DNA from: Pseudomonas ekonensis
Lineage (GTDB): Bacteria; Pseudomonadota; Gammaproteobacteria; Pseudomonadales; Pseudomonadaceae
NCBI RefSeq assembly: GCF_019145435.1
Contig: NZ_JAHSTS010000001.1
Coordinates: forward strand, 510,001-574,000
Length of the DNA stretch: 64,000 nt
Direction of reading: 5' to 3'
Numbering within the stretch: the stretch's first letter is position 1; every line of letters begins with the position of its first letter. Made by a program: the position numbers and the translations under genes. This document shows, piece after piece, positions 1 to 13,576 of this stretch. A model generated the notes under the pieces. The model was not told the origin of the DNA, made no database searches, and worked only from the letters and a program-made list of their open reading frames with translations.

Positions 1-1704
<1,704 letters not shown>

Positions 1705-1850
1705 ATAACACCCAAGCAATTTGCGAACCCGGAAGGGCCAGATTGCGGTGTGTGGAGACGAAAGAACCGAAAGTTCGCCAAACGCACAAAGCTGTCACAT
1801 ACCCATTCGTCGGCACGGGCCCCCAGGGCGCGGACCGGCACACAGAATTT

Positions 1851-1966
1851 CTTGACGACCATAGAGCGTTGGAACCACCTGATCCCATCCCGAACTCAGA
1901 AGTGAAACGATGCATCGCCGATGGTAGTGTGGGGTTTCCCCATGTGAGAGTAGGTCATCGTCAAGA
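1851..1966 (+). rRNA. rrf: 5S ribosomal RNA
   Basis: A 116-nt 5S rRNA follows the 23S gene by about 150 nt. The ends cttgacgacc and ggtcatcgtcaag pair to form helix I, and the conserved internal cccgaactcagaagtgaaac is present. It is the last gene of the rRNA operon and is followed directly by a factor-independent terminator. Confidence 0.97.
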
Positions 1967-1979
1967 TTAAATTCCGGAA

Positions 1980-2012
1980 CCCCAACTGCGAAAGCGGTTG
2001 GGGTTTTGTTTT
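1980..2012 (+). terminator. Rho-independent terminator of the rRNA operon
   Basis: The stem ccccaac...gttgggg with a gaaa-containing loop is followed by a T-rich tract (ttttgtttt). It lies 13 nt after the 5S gene and closes the rRNA operon. Confidence 0.9.
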
Positions 2013-2464
2013 GCCCGCAGGAAAGTTCGTGCGTCGAGTTTCCTGCTGGGGGCACTCACAGGGGCATGGCTGAGGATTGCCGTGCAGAGGAGGGTGTAGG
2101 ACTGTCCAGGATGGCCCCTCGCAAACGCATACGGGTTGTTCGCGTCAAGTGTGCAATGGCGGCAGCACGTGGCTGTGGTGCCCGCAGAGAGGGGCTGTAC
2201 CGCGTTCTGGCTGCCCTGGAGGCGGCATTGGCACGCTGCACTCCAAAATGCCTTGCCTGGGCTTGATGGCCGCTAAGCGCGATCCAGGCCGAGCAGGAGT
2301 CGCGCAATTGATCATGCCGCAGTGGCGATAACGAGTTTCTTGCCATTAATTGATGGCGGGACATTGCTCGCCACTATCCGGAAACGGGCAGTGGCTGCGC
2401 CCAATGCATTGGCGCGGCCTGATCAGAATCGCGATCGGTGAGGGAAGGGTAGGAGATAAACCCC
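2013..2464. other. Intergenic stretch with no recognisable gene
   Basis: About 450 nt between the rRNA terminator and the tRNA terminator. Short open frames exist on both strands, but none has a convincing ribosome-binding site or a recognisable product. An imperfect hairpin (caggaaa...tttcctg near the left end) and a 12-bp palindrome ccaatgcattgg at 2401 are visible without clear meaning. Confidence 0.5.
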
Positions 2465-2494
2465 AAAAACAAAAAAGCCCGCTGTTAGCGGGCT
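2465..2494 (-). terminator. Terminator of tRNA-Leu
   Basis: Read on the minus strand, the stem agcccgc...gcgggct with a short loop is followed by a run of T (positions 2476-2471 and beyond). It lies about 45 nt past the tRNA 3' end. Confidence 0.85.
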
Positions 2495-2539
2495 CTAGAG
2501 ATGTTACCTAGACGATGGTAGTCGTCTATGTGCTGCAGA

Positions 2540-2624
2540 TGGTGCCCCGAGGGAGACTCGAACTCCCACTCCTTTCGAAAACGGATTTTGAATCCGCCGC
2601 GTCTACCAATTCCGCCATCAGGGC
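2540..2624 (-). tRNA. tRNA-Leu (anticodon CAA)
   Basis: An 85-nt class II tRNA on the minus strand. The acceptor stem GCCCTGA pairs with TCGGGGC, followed by a discriminator A and an encoded CCA. The anticodon loop TTCAAAA gives anticodon CAA (reads UUG). The long variable arm and the T arm GGGAGTTCGAGTCTCCC are typical of leucine tRNA. It stands alone between the rRNA operon and queA and has its own promoter and terminator. Confidence 0.97.
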
Positions 2625-2637
2625 TCAATGGCGGCGA

Positions 2638-2666
2638 AGTATAGAGACGCGCCTACCGTTGGTCAA
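2638..2666 (-). promoter_or_regulatory. Sigma70 promoter of tRNA-Leu
   Basis: On the minus strand a -35 box TTGACC (2666-2661) and a -10 box TATACT (2643-2638) are separated by exactly 17 bp. The expected start of transcription falls just before the tRNA 5' end at 2624. Confidence 0.85.
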
Positions 2667-2732
2667 TCACGTTTCATGGTCAATTTTTGATAATTCCGCT
2701 AGACTTTCCGGCCCTGCCAGACGAACCCCATC

Positions 2733-4912
<2,180 letters not shown>

Positions 4913-4957
4913 GTTTCCTGACCCCAAGATTCAACATTTTTGCAACTGGAGTGCTAA

Positions 4958-5293
4958 ATGAGCTTTTTTATCTCTAACGCCATGGCCGACGCGGCTGCAC
5001 CGGCTGCTGCGCCTGTCGGCGGCGGCTTCGAGTGGATTTTCCTGGTCGGTTTCCTGGTCATCTTCTACCTGATGATCTGGCGTCCGCAGGCCAAACGCGC
5101 CAAAGAGCAGAAAAACCTGCTGAGCAGCCTGCAGAAGGGCGACGAAGTGGTCACCACCGGCGGCATCGCCGGCAAGATCACCAAAGTGGCCGATGACTTC
5201 GTGGTGCTGGAAGTGTCCGACACCGTGGAAATGAAGTTCCAGAAGGGCGCGATCGCCGCCACGCTGCCAAAAGGCACGCTCAAGGCGATCTAA
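4958..5293 (+). CDS. yajC: Preprotein translocase subunit YajC
   Basis: A small single-pass inner-membrane protein that joins SecDF as an accessory of the SecYEG translocon. The 111-residue protein has a short alanine-rich periplasmic N-terminus, one hydrophobic segment at about residues 25-41, then the basic family motif WRPQAKRAKEQK and a small soluble domain. It sits 45 nt after tgt and before secD, the standard gamma-proteobacterial order queA-tgt-yajC-secD-secF. Confidence 0.97.
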   Translation: MSFFISNAMADAAAPAAAPVGGGFEWIFLVGFLVIFYLMIWRPQAKRAKEQKNLLSSLQKGDEVVTTGGIAGKITKVADDFVVLEVSDTVEMKFQKGAIAATLPKGTLKAI

Positions 5294-5356
5294 AGTTTCA
5301 ACTTCCACTCAATCGACGGGGCGCGCAAGGCGCCCCGCGTCATAGCGGGCGGCGTG

Positions 5357-7225
5357 ATGCTGAACAAATATCCTCTGTGGAAATACATTCTGATCCTGGC
5401 GGTGCTGGCGATCGGTCTGATTTATTCCGCTCCCAATCTGTACCCCGATGATCCGGCCATCCAGATCAGCGGCGCCAGCACGGCCCTGCAGGTCAACCAG
5501 GCCGACCTGGACCGTGCGGGTACTGCGCTCAAGGAATCCGGGATCGCCGTCAAGGCCGCGAGCCTGTCTGCCAACGGCAAGGGCGGCCTGATCCGCCTGA
5601 CCAAGGCTGAAGACCAACTGCCGGCCAAGGACGTCGTGCGCAAGGCATTGGGTGACGACTACGTCGTCGCGCTGAACCTGGCCCAGACCACGCCGCAGTG
5701 GCTGCGCAACCTGGCCGCGCACCCGATGAAGCTGGGTCTCGACCTGTCCGGCGGTGTGCACTTCCTGCTGGAAGTGGACATGGACAAGGCCATCGACGCG
5801 CGCCTGAAGATCTACGAAGGCGAAGTCAAGAGCCTGCTGCGCAAAGAGAAGCTGCGCTACCGCAGCCTGCCGCAACTGGGCGGCGCCATCCAGCTGGGCT
5901 TCAGCGACGATGCGTCCCGCGAACAAGCCCGTGCGCTGATCCGCAAGAGCTTCAACGATTTCGACATTGTTCCGGCCGACCTCAACGGCCAGCCGGTGCT
6001 GCGTCTGGCGATGACCCCGGCCAAGCTGGTGGAAATCCGCGAATACTCCATCAAGCAGAACCTGACCACGGTGCGCAACCGCGTCAACGAACTGGGTGTC
6101 GCCGAGCCGATCGTCCAGCGTCAGGGCGCCAACCGCATCGTGGTTGAGCTGCCGGGCGTGCAGGACACCGCCGAAGCCAAGCGGATCCTGGGCAAGACGG
6201 CCAACCTCGAGTTCCGCCTGGCCGCCGAGCCGGGTGCCTCCAAGGCCACTTCCGAGACCTTCGAGTTCCGCGAGGGCAAGCGTCCTCCGGCGCAGATCGA
6301 GCGCAGCCTGATCATCACCGGTGACCAGGTCACCGACGCCAAGGCCGGTTTCGGCGAGCACGGCACGCCTGAAGTGAACATCCGCCTGGACGGTCACGGC
6401 GGCGAACTGATGAGCCGCGCGACCCGCAGCAACGTCGGCCGCAGCATGGCGGTGATCTTCATCGAACAGCGTCCGGTCACCACCTACACCAAGCAGGTGG
6501 TCGACGGCGTCGAGAAAGACGTGGCGGTGCAGTCGTTCAAGGAAGAGAAGAAGATCATCAGCCTGGCGACCATCCAGTCGCCGCTGGGTGCGCAGTTCCG
6601 CATCACCGGCCTGAACGGCCAGGGCGAGTCGTCCGAACTGGCGCTGCTGCTGCGCGCCGGCGGCCTGGCGGCGCCGATGTACTTCGCTGAAGAACGCACC
6701 ATCGGCCCGAGCCTGGGTGCCGACAACATCACCAAAGGCATCGACGCTTCGCTGTGGGGCATGCTGTTCGTCTCGCTGTTCATCATCGCCATCTACCGCT
6801 TCTTCGGCCTGATCGCCACGGTCGCGCTGGCCGTGAACATGGTGATGCTGCTGGCGCTGATGTCGCTGCTGGGCGCCACGCTGACCCTGCCGGGCATCGC
6901 CGGCATCGTGCTGACCATGGGCATGGCGGTCGACGCCAACGTGCTGATCTTCTCGCGGATCCGCGAAGAGATCGCCGCCGGCATGACCGTGCAGCGCGCC
7001 ATCAACGAAGGCTTCGGCCGGGCGTTCACCGCGATCCTCGACGCCAACCTGACCACCCTGCTGGTCGGCGGCATCCTCTTCGCCATGGGCACCGGCCCGG
7101 TGAAGGGCTTCGCGGTGACCATGTCCCTCGGGATCTTTACCTCGATGTTCACGGCCATCATGGTGACCCGCGCGATGGTCAACCTGATCTTCGGCGGTCG
7201 TGACTTCAAGAAGTTGTGGATTTAA
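5357..7225 (+). CDS. secD: Protein translocase subunit SecD
   Basis: SecD, with SecF, uses the proton gradient to pull exported proteins through the inner membrane. The 622-residue protein has an N-terminal membrane segment (about 8-25), a large periplasmic region starting with the conserved GLDLSGGVHFLLEVD, and a C-terminal RND-like membrane domain containing GMAVDANVLIFSRIREE. A GTG three bases upstream would add one methionine; the ATG giving MLNKYPLWKY is preferred. secF follows after 9 nt. Confidence 0.97.
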   Translation: MLNKYPLWKYILILAVLAIGLIYSAPNLYPDDPAIQISGASTALQVNQADLDRAGTALKESGIAVKAASLSANGKGGLIRLTKAEDQLPAKDVVRKALGDDYVVALNLAQTTPQWLRNLAAHPMKLGLDLSGGVHFLLEVDMDKAIDARLKIYEGEVKSLLRKEKLRYRSLPQLGGAIQLGFSDDASREQARALIRKSFNDFDIVPADLNGQPVLRLAMTPAKLVEIREYSIKQNLTTVRNRVNELGVAEPIVQRQGANRIVVELPGVQDTAEAKRILGKTANLEFRLAAEPGASKATSETFEFREGKRPPAQIERSLIITGDQVTDAKAGFGEHGTPEVNIRLDGHGGELMSRATRSNVGRSMAVIFIEQRPVTTYTKQVVDGVEKDVAVQSFKEEKKIISLATIQSPLGAQFRITGLNGQGESSELALLLRAGGLAAPMYFAEERTIGPSLGADNITKGIDASLWGMLFVSLFIIAIYRFFGLIATVALAVNMVMLLALMSLLGATLTLPGIAGIVLTMGMAVDANVLIFSRIREEIAAGMTVQRAINEGFGRAFTAILDANLTTLLVGGILFAMGTGPVKGFAVTMSLGIFTSMFTAIMVTRAMVNLIFGGRDFKKLWI

Positions 7226-7234
7226 GGGGCTGCC

Positions 7235-8149
7235 ATGTTACGTACTATCAACTTCATGGGCGTTCGCAACTTCGCGTTCGGCGTCACTCTGTTCCTGACG
7301 GCACTGGCCTTGTTCAGCGTGTTCCACAAGGGCATGAACTGGGGCCTGGACTTCACCGGCGGTACGCTCATCGAGCTGACCTACGAGCGTCCGGCCGATG
7401 TCACCAAGGTGCGTGAGCAACTGGCGACGGCCGGTTACCACGAGGCGGTCGTGCAGAACTTCGGCGCGACCACCGACCTGCTGGTGCGCATGCCGGGCGA
7501 AGACCCGCAACTGGGCCATCAGGTGGCCGAGGCACTGCAGAAGGTCGGCGGCGAGAACCCGGCGACCGTCAAGCGCGTCGAGTTCGTGGGCCCGCAGGTG
7601 GGCGAGGAACTGCGTGACCAGGGCGGCCTGGGCATGCTGCTGGCGCTCGGCGGCATCTTGCTCTACCTGGCTTTCCGCTTTCAGTGGAAATTCGCGGTGG
7701 GCGCCATTGTTTCGCTGATCCACGACGTGATCGTGACGATCGGCATCCTGTCGTTCTTCCAGATCACCTTCGACCTGACGGTGCTGGCGGCGGTGCTGGC
7801 GATCATCGGCTACTCGCTCAACGACACCATCGTCGTGTTCGACCGGGTCCGCGAGAACTTCCGTGTGCTGCGCAAGGCCAGCCTGATCGAGAACATCAAC
7901 ATCTCGACCACCCAGACCCTGCTGCGCACCATGGCGACCTCGATCTCGACGTTGCTGGCGATCGCGGCGCTGCTGTTCTTCGGCGGCGACAACCTGTTCG
8001 GCTTCTCCATCGCCCTGTTCATCGGTGTTTTGGCGGGTACCTACTCGTCGATCTACATCGCCAACGTGGTGCTGATCTGGCTGAACCTGACCAGCGAGGA
8101 CCTGATCCCGCCGGCCAACACCGACAAGGAAATCGACGACCGTCCTTGA
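7235..8149 (+). CDS. secF: Protein translocase subunit SecF
   Basis: The partner of SecD in the Sec accessory complex. It has 304 residues: an N-terminal membrane segment, the D1-like motif GLDFTGGTLIEL, a periplasmic domain, and a C-terminal domain with five hydrophobic segments and the conserved GYSLNDTIVVFDRVREN. It is the last gene of the queA-secF run and is followed by a strong terminator. Confidence 0.97.
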   Translation: MLRTINFMGVRNFAFGVTLFLTALALFSVFHKGMNWGLDFTGGTLIELTYERPADVTKVREQLATAGYHEAVVQNFGATTDLLVRMPGEDPQLGHQVAEALQKVGGENPATVKRVEFVGPQVGEELRDQGGLGMLLALGGILLYLAFRFQWKFAVGAIVSLIHDVIVTIGILSFFQITFDLTVLAAVLAIIGYSLNDTIVVFDRVRENFRVLRKASLIENINISTTQTLLRTMATSISTLLAIAALLFFGGDNLFGFSIALFIGVLAGTYSSIYIANVVLIWLNLTSEDLIPPANTDKEIDDRP

Positions 8150-8180
8150 GGCCATCCTCTCCCGGCAGAGTCACCCGAAA

Positions 8181-8209
8181 AAGGCGCGAGTTGAACTCGC
8201 GCCTTTTTT
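8181..8209 (+). terminator. Rho-independent terminator after secF
   Basis: The stem aaggcgcgag...ctcgcgcctt is followed by TTTT. It closes the queA-tgt-yajC-secDF transcription unit. Confidence 0.9.
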
Positions 8210-8269
8210 CATGCTCCAAGGCTGGGAGAAGCGCGGGCACGCCCCGCATGTGATGGTCAGGAGGTTCAT

Positions 8270-8818
8270 GTGAACAAGTCGTTGCTGGTTGGTGCGGTAT
8301 TGGGTGCTGTCGGTGTGACCGCCGGGGGTGCTGTTGCTACCTACAGCCTGGTGAAAAGCGGCCCTGAGTACGCGCAAGTGCTGGCTGTCGAGCCGGTCAA
8401 GACGCAGATCAAGACTCCACGTGAAGTGTGCAAGGACGTCACCGTGACCCGTCAGGCGCCGGTGAAGGATCAGCATCAGATCGCCGGTACGGTGGTCGGT
8501 GCGTTGGCCGGCGGCCTTTTGGGCAACCAGATCGGCGGCGGCACCGGCAAGAAGATCGCCACGGTGGCCGGTGCGGTCGGCGGCGGTTACGCCGGCAACA
8601 AGGTGCAGGAGGGCATGCAGGAGCGTGACACCTACACCACGACGCAGACGCGCTGCAACACCGTGAATGACATCAGCGACAAGGTCGTCGGCTACGACGT
8701 TCGCTATTCGCTGGATGGCAAGGAAGGCAAAGTGCGGATGGATCGGGATCCGGGCAACCAGATTCCGGTGGACAAGGAAGGCAAGCTGATCCTATCCCAG
8801 GCCCAGCCCGGACAGTGA
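8270..8818 (+). CDS. ycfJ: YcfJ-like glycine-zipper envelope protein
   Basis: A 182-residue protein closely resembling E. coli YcfJ in length and layout. It has an N-terminal hydrophobic signal or anchor (MNKSLLVGAVLGAVGV) with no lipobox cysteine, followed by VKTPREVCKDVTVT, a glycine-zipper two-helix segment at about residues 66-107 (GALAGGLLGNQIGGGTG...GGGYAGN), and a C-terminal YDVRYSLDGKEGKVRMDRDPG block. The start is GTG, set by AGGAGG at 8259-8264; the ATG two bases before it runs into a stop. Its role in the cell envelope is not established. Confidence 0.85.
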   Translation: MNKSLLVGAVLGAVGVTAGGAVATYSLVKSGPEYAQVLAVEPVKTQIKTPREVCKDVTVTRQAPVKDQHQIAGTVVGALAGGLLGNQIGGGTGKKIATVAGAVGGGYAGNKVQEGMQERDTYTTTQTRCNTVNDISDKVVGYDVRYSLDGKEGKVRMDRDPGNQIPVDKEGKLILSQAQPGQ

Positions 8819-8827
8819 TCAAGCATG

Positions 8828-8854
8828 AAAAAGCACCCTGCGGGGTGCTTTTTT
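8828..8854 (+). terminator. Terminator after ycfJ
   Basis: The hairpin aagcaccctgcggggtgctt is followed by a T run, just after the ycfJ stop. Confidence 0.85.
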
Positions 8855-8897
8855 GTGCCTATCGTTCGGCGTACGACTTGGGGGTCTTGGCTGACTC

Positions 8898-8922
8898 CAT
8901 CGCCAGCAGGCTGGCTCCCACA
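8898..8922. repeat. REP element (single)
   Basis: A short palindromic element, core gccagcaggctggc, followed by the usual tcccac tail. The same core recurs near 46.1, 49.4, 52.6 and 55.3 kb in this window. Confidence 0.8.
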
Positions 8923-8962
8923 TGGATTGTGGTGGCTGCCGAAAGCGGGTCAATCACAGGCA

Positions 8963-8990
8963 TAAAAAAAGCACCCCGAGGGGTGCTTTT
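8963..8990 (-). terminator. Terminator of suhB (works on either strand)
   Basis: The stem gcaccccgaggggtgc has A7 on its left, which reads as T7 on the minus strand, and TTTT on its right. It lies immediately downstream of the minus-strand suhB stop. Confidence 0.85.
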
Positions 8991-9007
8991 CTCGTATTGC
9001 GTAGCGC

Positions 9008-9826
9008 TTAACGCTTCATCGAAGCCGGCAGGTGCGGCTGGATGGCCGTCAGCACGGCCTTGAAGCATTTGGTGTTGCCGGCGACGACGTGGCCTTTCTC
9101 CAGGAAGTCGTGACCGCCGGTGAAGTCGCTCACCAGGCCGCCCGCTTCCTGAATCAGCAGGGCGCCGGCTGCCATGTCCCACTCGGACAGGCCCGATTCC
9201 CAGAACGCGTCGAAACGGCCGGCGGCCACGTAGGCCAGGTCCAGGCTCGCCGAACCTGCGCGGCGGATGCCGGCGGTCTGGCCCACCAGGGCGCGGAACA
9301 TGCCCAGGTAGTTGTCCAGGTTGTCCATCTGGTCGTCACGGAACGGGAAGCCGGTGCCCAGCAGGGCGCCGTCCAGGCTGGTGCGGCCGCTGACGCGCAG
9401 GCGACGGCCGTTCAGTTGGGCGCCACGGCCACGGCTGGCGGTGAACTCTTCCTGACGGACCGGATCCAGGACAACGGCGTGTTCCAGACGGCCGCGGTAT
9501 TTGCAGGCGATGCTGACCGCGAAGTGAGGGATGCCGCGCAGGAAGTTGGTGGTGCCGTCCAGCGGATCGATGATCCACAGGTACTCTTCGCCTTCGATGC
9601 CGGAGCCTGCGTGCATGCCGGTCTCTTCACCCATGATCGAGTGATTCGGGTAAGCCTTGCGCAGGGCGTCGATGATTTTCTGTTCGGCGGCGCGATCCAC
9701 CTCGGACACGTAGTCCTTGGCGTCTTTTTCGTCGACCTTGATGCTATCCAGGCGCTCGATGGAGCGGAAGATCAGTTCACTGGCGCTGCGGGCGGCGCGC
9801 AGCGCGATATTCAGCATGGGCTGCAT
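9008..9826 (-). CDS. suhB: Inositol-1-monophosphatase family protein SuhB
   Basis: A 272-residue Mg-dependent inositol monophosphatase. In E. coli, SuhB also joins the rRNA antitermination complex. Metal and substrate motifs are intact: GEET at residues 66-69, DPLDGTTNF at about 87-95, and the C-terminal WDMAAGALLIQEAGG. It is divergent from trmJ across about 145 nt, as is usual in pseudomonads. Whether the main role here is phosphatase or antitermination cannot be told from sequence. Confidence 0.95.
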   Translation of the reverse strand: MQPMLNIALRAARSASELIFRSIERLDSIKVDEKDAKDYVSEVDRAAEQKIIDALRKAYPNHSIMGEETGMHAGSGIEGEEYLWIIDPLDGTTNFLRGIPHFAVSIACKYRGRLEHAVVLDPVRQEEFTASRGRGAQLNGRRLRVSGRTSLDGALLGTGFPFRDDQMDNLDNYLGMFRALVGQTAGIRRAGSASLDLAYVAAGRFDAFWESGLSEWDMAAGALLIQEAGGLVSDFTGGHDFLEKGHVVAGNTKCFKAVLTAIQPHLPASMKR

Positions 9827-9971
9827 GGATGTGTCACCTAAGGTTGTTAAAGAAAGCCGCGCATTCTATCAGAAGTTTTCTTCAGGTGAAGGTCGCTGTT
9901 CGCATTCATGGCTTAACGGTAGGCTGTTCTGTAAGATTTGCACCCCTTTCCCGAGTCCGAGAGCCTGCGCC

Positions 9972-10742
9972 GTGCTGCAAAACATTCGTGTCGTCCTGGT
10001 CAACACCAGCCATCCGGGCAACATCGGCGGGACCGCGCGCGCCATGAAGAACATGGGGCTTTCGCGGCTGGTGCTGGTGGAGCCCCGGGTGTTTCCGCAC
10101 CACGAAGCCGATGCCCGCGCATCCGGTGCCGGCGACATCCTTGAAAACGCGCAAGTCGTCGCCACCTTGGAAGACGCCTTGGTCGGCTGCAACCTGGTGC
10201 TGGGCACCAGCGCCCGTGACCGGCGGATCCCGTGGCCGCTGCTCGATCCCCGCGAATGCGGCGCCAAAGTGGTCGAGGAGGCCGGGCAGGGCGCGGAAAT
10301 CGCCCTGGTGTTCGGGCGCGAGGATTCCGGACTGACCAACGAAGAGCTGCAGCGATGTCACTACCACGTGCACATCCCCTCCGATCCTGAATTCAGCTCG
10401 CTGAACCTCGGGGCGGCGGTGCAGGTGCTGAGCTATGAAGTGCGCATGGCCTGGCTGGCGGCGCAAGGCCAGCCGAGCAAGTTCGAAAAGGAAGAAGTGG
10501 CCTCCGTCAAAAGCAATGAGCTGGCGACCATGGACGAACTGGAGCGGTTCTACGAGCACCTGGAACAGACCCTGGTGGCCATCGAGTTCCTCGATCCTGA
10601 AAAGCCGCGGCACTTGATGGCACGCCTGCGCCGGTTGTACGGACGCAGCTCGGTCAGCCGGGCGGAAATGAATATTTTGCGTGGCATCCTCACGGAAACC
10701 CAGAAAGCGGCCCGTGGCGAGCTCCTTAAACGGAAGGAATGA
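9972..10742 (+). CDS. trmJ: tRNA (cytidine/uridine-2'-O-)-methyltransferase TrmJ
   Basis: A SPOUT-fold methyltransferase that 2'-O-methylates nucleotide 32 of several tRNAs. The start is GTG, giving (M)[18 protein letters not shown]; a longer in-frame reading from 9717 runs antisense through suhB and is not credible. The 256-residue product has the family motifs [29 protein letters not shown] and [14 protein letters not shown]. It overlaps or abuts cysE. Confidence 0.95.
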   Translation: MLQNIRVVLVNTSHPGNIGGTARAMKNMGLSRLVLVEPRVFPHHEADARASGAGDILENAQVVATLEDALVGCNLVLGTSARDRRIPWPLLDPRECGAKVVEEAGQGAEIALVFGREDSGLTNEELQRCHYHVHIPSDPEFSSLNLGAAVQVLSYEVRMAWLAAQGQPSKFEKEEVASVKSNELATMDELERFYEHLEQTLVAIEFLDPEKPRHLMARLRRLYGRSSVSRAEMNILRGILTETQKAARGELLKRKE

Positions 10743-10744
10743 TG

Positions 10745-11521
10745 ATGTTCGAGCGTTTGCGTGAAGATATCCAGAGCGTATTCCACCGAGACCCGGCGGC
10801 GCGTAACGCTTTTGAGGTTCTGACCTGCTACCCCGGCATGCACGCGATCTGGATCCATCGGCTGTCGGCGATGCTGTGGCGTGCAGAGCTGAAATGGCTG
10901 GCGCGGCTGGTGTCGAACTTCGGCCGCTGGTTGACCGGGATCGAGATCCATCCGGGGGCGAAGGTCGGGCGCCGCTTCTTCATCGACCACGGCATGGGCA
11001 TCGTGATCGGGGAAACGGCTGAGATCGGCGACGACGTGACCCTGTACCAGGGCGTGACCCTCGGCGGCACCAGTTGGAACAAGGGCAAGCGTCACCCGAC
11101 GCTGGGTGACGGCGTGGTGGTCGGGGCCGGCGCGAAAGTGCTCGGGCCGTTCACCGTGGGTGCCGGCGCCAAGGTCGGCTCCAATGCGGTGGTCACCAAG
11201 GAAGTGCCGCCGGGTGCGACCGTGGTGGGCATTCCGGGGCGGATCATCGTCAAGTCCGATGACGAGCAGGACGCCAAGCGCAAGGCGATGGCCGAGAAGA
11301 TCGGCTTCGATGCCTACGGCGTCAGCGGCGACATGCCGGATCCGGTGGCTCGGGCCATCGGTCAGTTGCTCGATCACCTGCAGGCGGTGGACGGGCGACT
11401 GGAGGGGATGTGCGGCGCGCTGAAGGATCTGGGCAGCAATTACTGTGCGAAAGATCTGCCTGAGCTGCGCGAAGAGGACTTCGCTTGCGTCAAGGGCAAG
11501 GAAGACACCACGGCGGGTTGA
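10745..11521 (+). CDS. cysE: Serine O-acetyltransferase CysE
   Basis: CysE makes O-acetylserine from serine and acetyl-CoA, the first step of cysteine synthesis. The 258-residue protein has a short helical N-terminal region followed by a left-handed beta helix of hexapeptide repeats with [20 protein letters not shown] and [15 protein letters not shown]. Three ATGs run in tandem (10739, 10742, 10745); GGAAGGA at 10732-10738 gives best spacing to the third. Next to trmJ and the isc operon, it supplies the cysteine that IscS later uses as sulfur donor. Confidence 0.95.
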   Translation: MFERLREDIQSVFHRDPAARNAFEVLTCYPGMHAIWIHRLSAMLWRAELKWLARLVSNFGRWLTGIEIHPGAKVGRRFFIDHGMGIVIGETAEIGDDVTLYQGVTLGGTSWNKGKRHPTLGDGVVVGAGAKVLGPFTVGAGAKVGSNAVVTKEVPPGATVVGIPGRIIVKSDDEQDAKRKAMAEKIGFDAYGVSGDMPDPVARAIGQLLDHLQAVDGRLEGMCGALKDLGSNYCAKDLPELREEDFACVKGKEDTTAG

Positions 11522-11669
11522 GGCCTGCACGAGGGGAGGCGCGAACGGTGCCGCCCCTCGGGTGTCGCGATCAGGCAATGGCGCAGCGCTGGCCGGTGTG
11601 CCATTAAGCCGCAGACCCTGCTATCATGCGCGCGCTCTTTGCGGGTAAACCCGACTAAAGCACTAGGTC

Positions 11670-11704
11670 TTATAGTTGACTTAAATGCTCGGGAATTGCA
11701 TACT
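11670..11704 (+). promoter_or_regulatory. isc operon promoter with likely IscR box
   Basis: A -35 TTGACT (11676-11681) and -10 CATACT (11699-11704) are 17 bp apart. The first half, ATAGTTGACT, matches the left half of the type 1 IscR site; the right half (GCTCGGGAAT) is weaker. Such overlap is how [2Fe-2S]-IscR represses its own operon in E. coli; the same autoregulation is inferred here. Confidence 0.75.
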
Positions 11705-11736
11705 CCCGCCCATTCCGAACTCCGTGGTAATTGTCC

Positions 11737-12228
11737 ATGCGACTGACTACAAAAGGCCGATACGCCGTGACCGCCATGCTCGACCTGGCGTTGCACGCGC
11801 AGCACGGGCCCGTGTCCCTGGCCGATATCTCCGAGCGCCAAGGCATTTCCCTGTCCTATCTCGAACAGCTGTTCGCCAAGCTGCGCCGCAGCAACCTGGT
11901 GTCCAGCGTCCGCGGTCCGGGCGGCGGTTACCAGCTGTCCCGCGACATGCAGGGCATCCAGGTCGCTCAGGTGATCGATGCGGTCAACGAATCGGTCGAT
12001 GCGACCAAATGCCAGGGCCAGGGCGATTGCCATTCCGGCGACACCTGCCTGACCCATCACCTGTGGTGCGACCTCAGCCTGCAGATCCACGAATTTCTCA
12101 GCGGTATCAGCTTGGCCGACCTCGTAACTCGCCGTGAGGTGCAGGAAGTGGCCCAGCGCCAGGATCAGCGTCGTTGCAATGGCAAGGCGCCGCGCCTGGA
12201 CAAGATTGAAGCGTCCGCCGTCGAATGA
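11737..12228 (+). CDS. iscR: Fe-S cluster assembly regulator IscR
   Basis: An Rrf2-family winged-helix repressor (163 aa) that senses Fe-S status through its own [2Fe-2S] cluster. The cluster ligands C92, C98, C104 and H107 are all present at the same numbering as in E. coli. The recognition-helix region [13 protein letters not shown] and the GPGGGYQL wing are intact. The ATG giving [11 protein letters not shown] is chosen over a TTG two codons upstream. It leads the isc operon. Confidence 0.97.
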   Translation: MRLTTKGRYAVTAMLDLALHAQHGPVSLADISERQGISLSYLEQLFAKLRRSNLVSSVRGPGGGYQLSRDMQGIQVAQVIDAVNESVDATKCQGQGDCHSGDTCLTHHLWCDLSLQIHEFLSGISLADLVTRREVQEVAQRQDQRRCNGKAPRLDKIEASAVE

Positions 12229-12278
12229 CAGCCAGAGAGCCAGCGGTACGCCAGCCAGCCTGATTTAGGAGATAGTCC

Positions 12279-13493
12279 ATGAAATTGCCGATTTACCTTG
12301 ATTACTCTGCGACCACCCCGGTCGATCCGCGCGTTGCGCAAAAGATGAGTGAATGCCTGCTGGTCGACGGGAACTTCGGTAACCCGGCATCCCGCTCCCA
12401 CGTGTTCGGCTGGAAGGCCGAGGAAGCCGTGGAGAACGCCCGTCGTCAGGTGGCCGACCTGGTCAACGCCGACCCGCGCGAAATCGTCTGGACCTCCGGC
12501 GCGACCGAGTCCGACAACCTGGCAATCAAGGGTGCGGCACATTTCTACGCCTCCAAGGGCAAGCACCTGATCACCACCAAGATCGAACACAAGGCCGTCC
12601 TCGACACCATGCGCCAACTGGAGCGCGAAGGTTTCGAAGTGACCTACATCGAGCCTCGTGAAGACGGTCTGGTCACCCCGGAAATGGTCGAAGCCGCCCT
12701 GCGCGAAGACACCATCCTGGTGTCGGTGATGCACGTGAACAACGAAATCGGCACCGTCAACGACATCGCCGCCATCGGCGAGCTGACCCGTTCCAAAGGC
12801 ATCCTGTTCCACGTCGACGCCGCTCAGTCCACCGGCAAGGTCGAGATCGACCTGCAGAAGCTGAAAGTCGACATGATGTCGTTCTCCGCCCACAAGACCT
12901 ACGGCCCTAAAGGCATTGGCGCGCTCTACGTCAGCCGCAAGCCGCGCGTGCGCATCGAAGCGACCATGCACGGTGGCGGCCACGAGCGCGGCATGCGCTC
13001 CGGCACCCTGGCGACCCACCAGATCGTCGGCATGGGCGAAGCCTTCCGCGTGGCCAAGGAAGACATGGCCGCCGAGAACGTGCGGATCAAGGCCCTGAGC
13101 GACCGCTTCTACAAGCAGGTCGAGCACCTGGAGGAGCTGTACGTCAACGGCAGCCTGACCGCCCGCGTTCCGCACAACCTGAACCTGAGCTTCAACTACG
13201 TCGAAGGCGAGTCGCTGATCATGGCGCTCAAGGACCTGGCGGTATCGTCCGGTTCGGCCTGCACCTCGGCGTCGCTGGAGCCTTCGTACGTGCTGCGCGC
13301 CCTGGGCCGCAACGACGAACTGGCGCACAGCTCGATCCGCTTCACCTTCGGCCGCTTCACCACCGAAGAAGAGATCGACTACGCCGCGCAGAAAGTCTGC
13401 GAGGCCGTCACCAAGCTGCGCGCCCTGTCGCCGCTGTGGGACATGTACAAAGACGGTGTCGACATTTCGAAGATCGAGTGGGCGGCACACTGA
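12279..13493 (+). CDS. iscS: Cysteine desulfurase IscS
   Basis: A PLP enzyme that removes sulfur from cysteine and hands it to IscU and to tRNA-thiolation systems. At 404 residues it has the standard length. The PLP lysine lies in [12 protein letters not shown] and the mobile catalytic cysteine in [19 protein letters not shown] precedes the ATG. It is the second gene of the isc operon, 50 nt after iscR. Confidence 0.98.
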   Translation: MKLPIYLDYSATTPVDPRVAQKMSECLLVDGNFGNPASRSHVFGWKAEEAVENARRQVADLVNADPREIVWTSGATESDNLAIKGAAHFYASKGKHLITTKIEHKAVLDTMRQLEREGFEVTYIEPREDGLVTPEMVEAALREDTILVSVMHVNNEIGTVNDIAAIGELTRSKGILFHVDAAQSTGKVEIDLQKLKVDMMSFSAHKTYGPKGIGALYVSRKPRVRIEATMHGGGHERGMRSGTLATHQIVGMGEAFRVAKEDMAAENVRIKALSDRFYKQVEHLEELYVNGSLTARVPHNLNLSFNYVEGESLIMALKDLAVSSGSACTSASLEPSYVLRALGRNDELAHSSIRFTFGRFTTEEEIDYAAQKVCEAVTKLRALSPLWDMYKDGVDISKIEWAAH

Positions 13494-13576
13494 TTTCAAG
13501 TCGCCGCGAACCAGCCCTGCGGCCAGAGGCGGCAGGGCCCAAAGAGCGACTCTCTGATGAGTGAGGATTAAGCATC

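Noticed and set aside
2006..2364. Three short frames between the 5S gene and tRNA-Leu
   Set aside because: Arg/Ala/Cys-rich compositional products, mutually overlapping on both strands, no ribosome-binding site.
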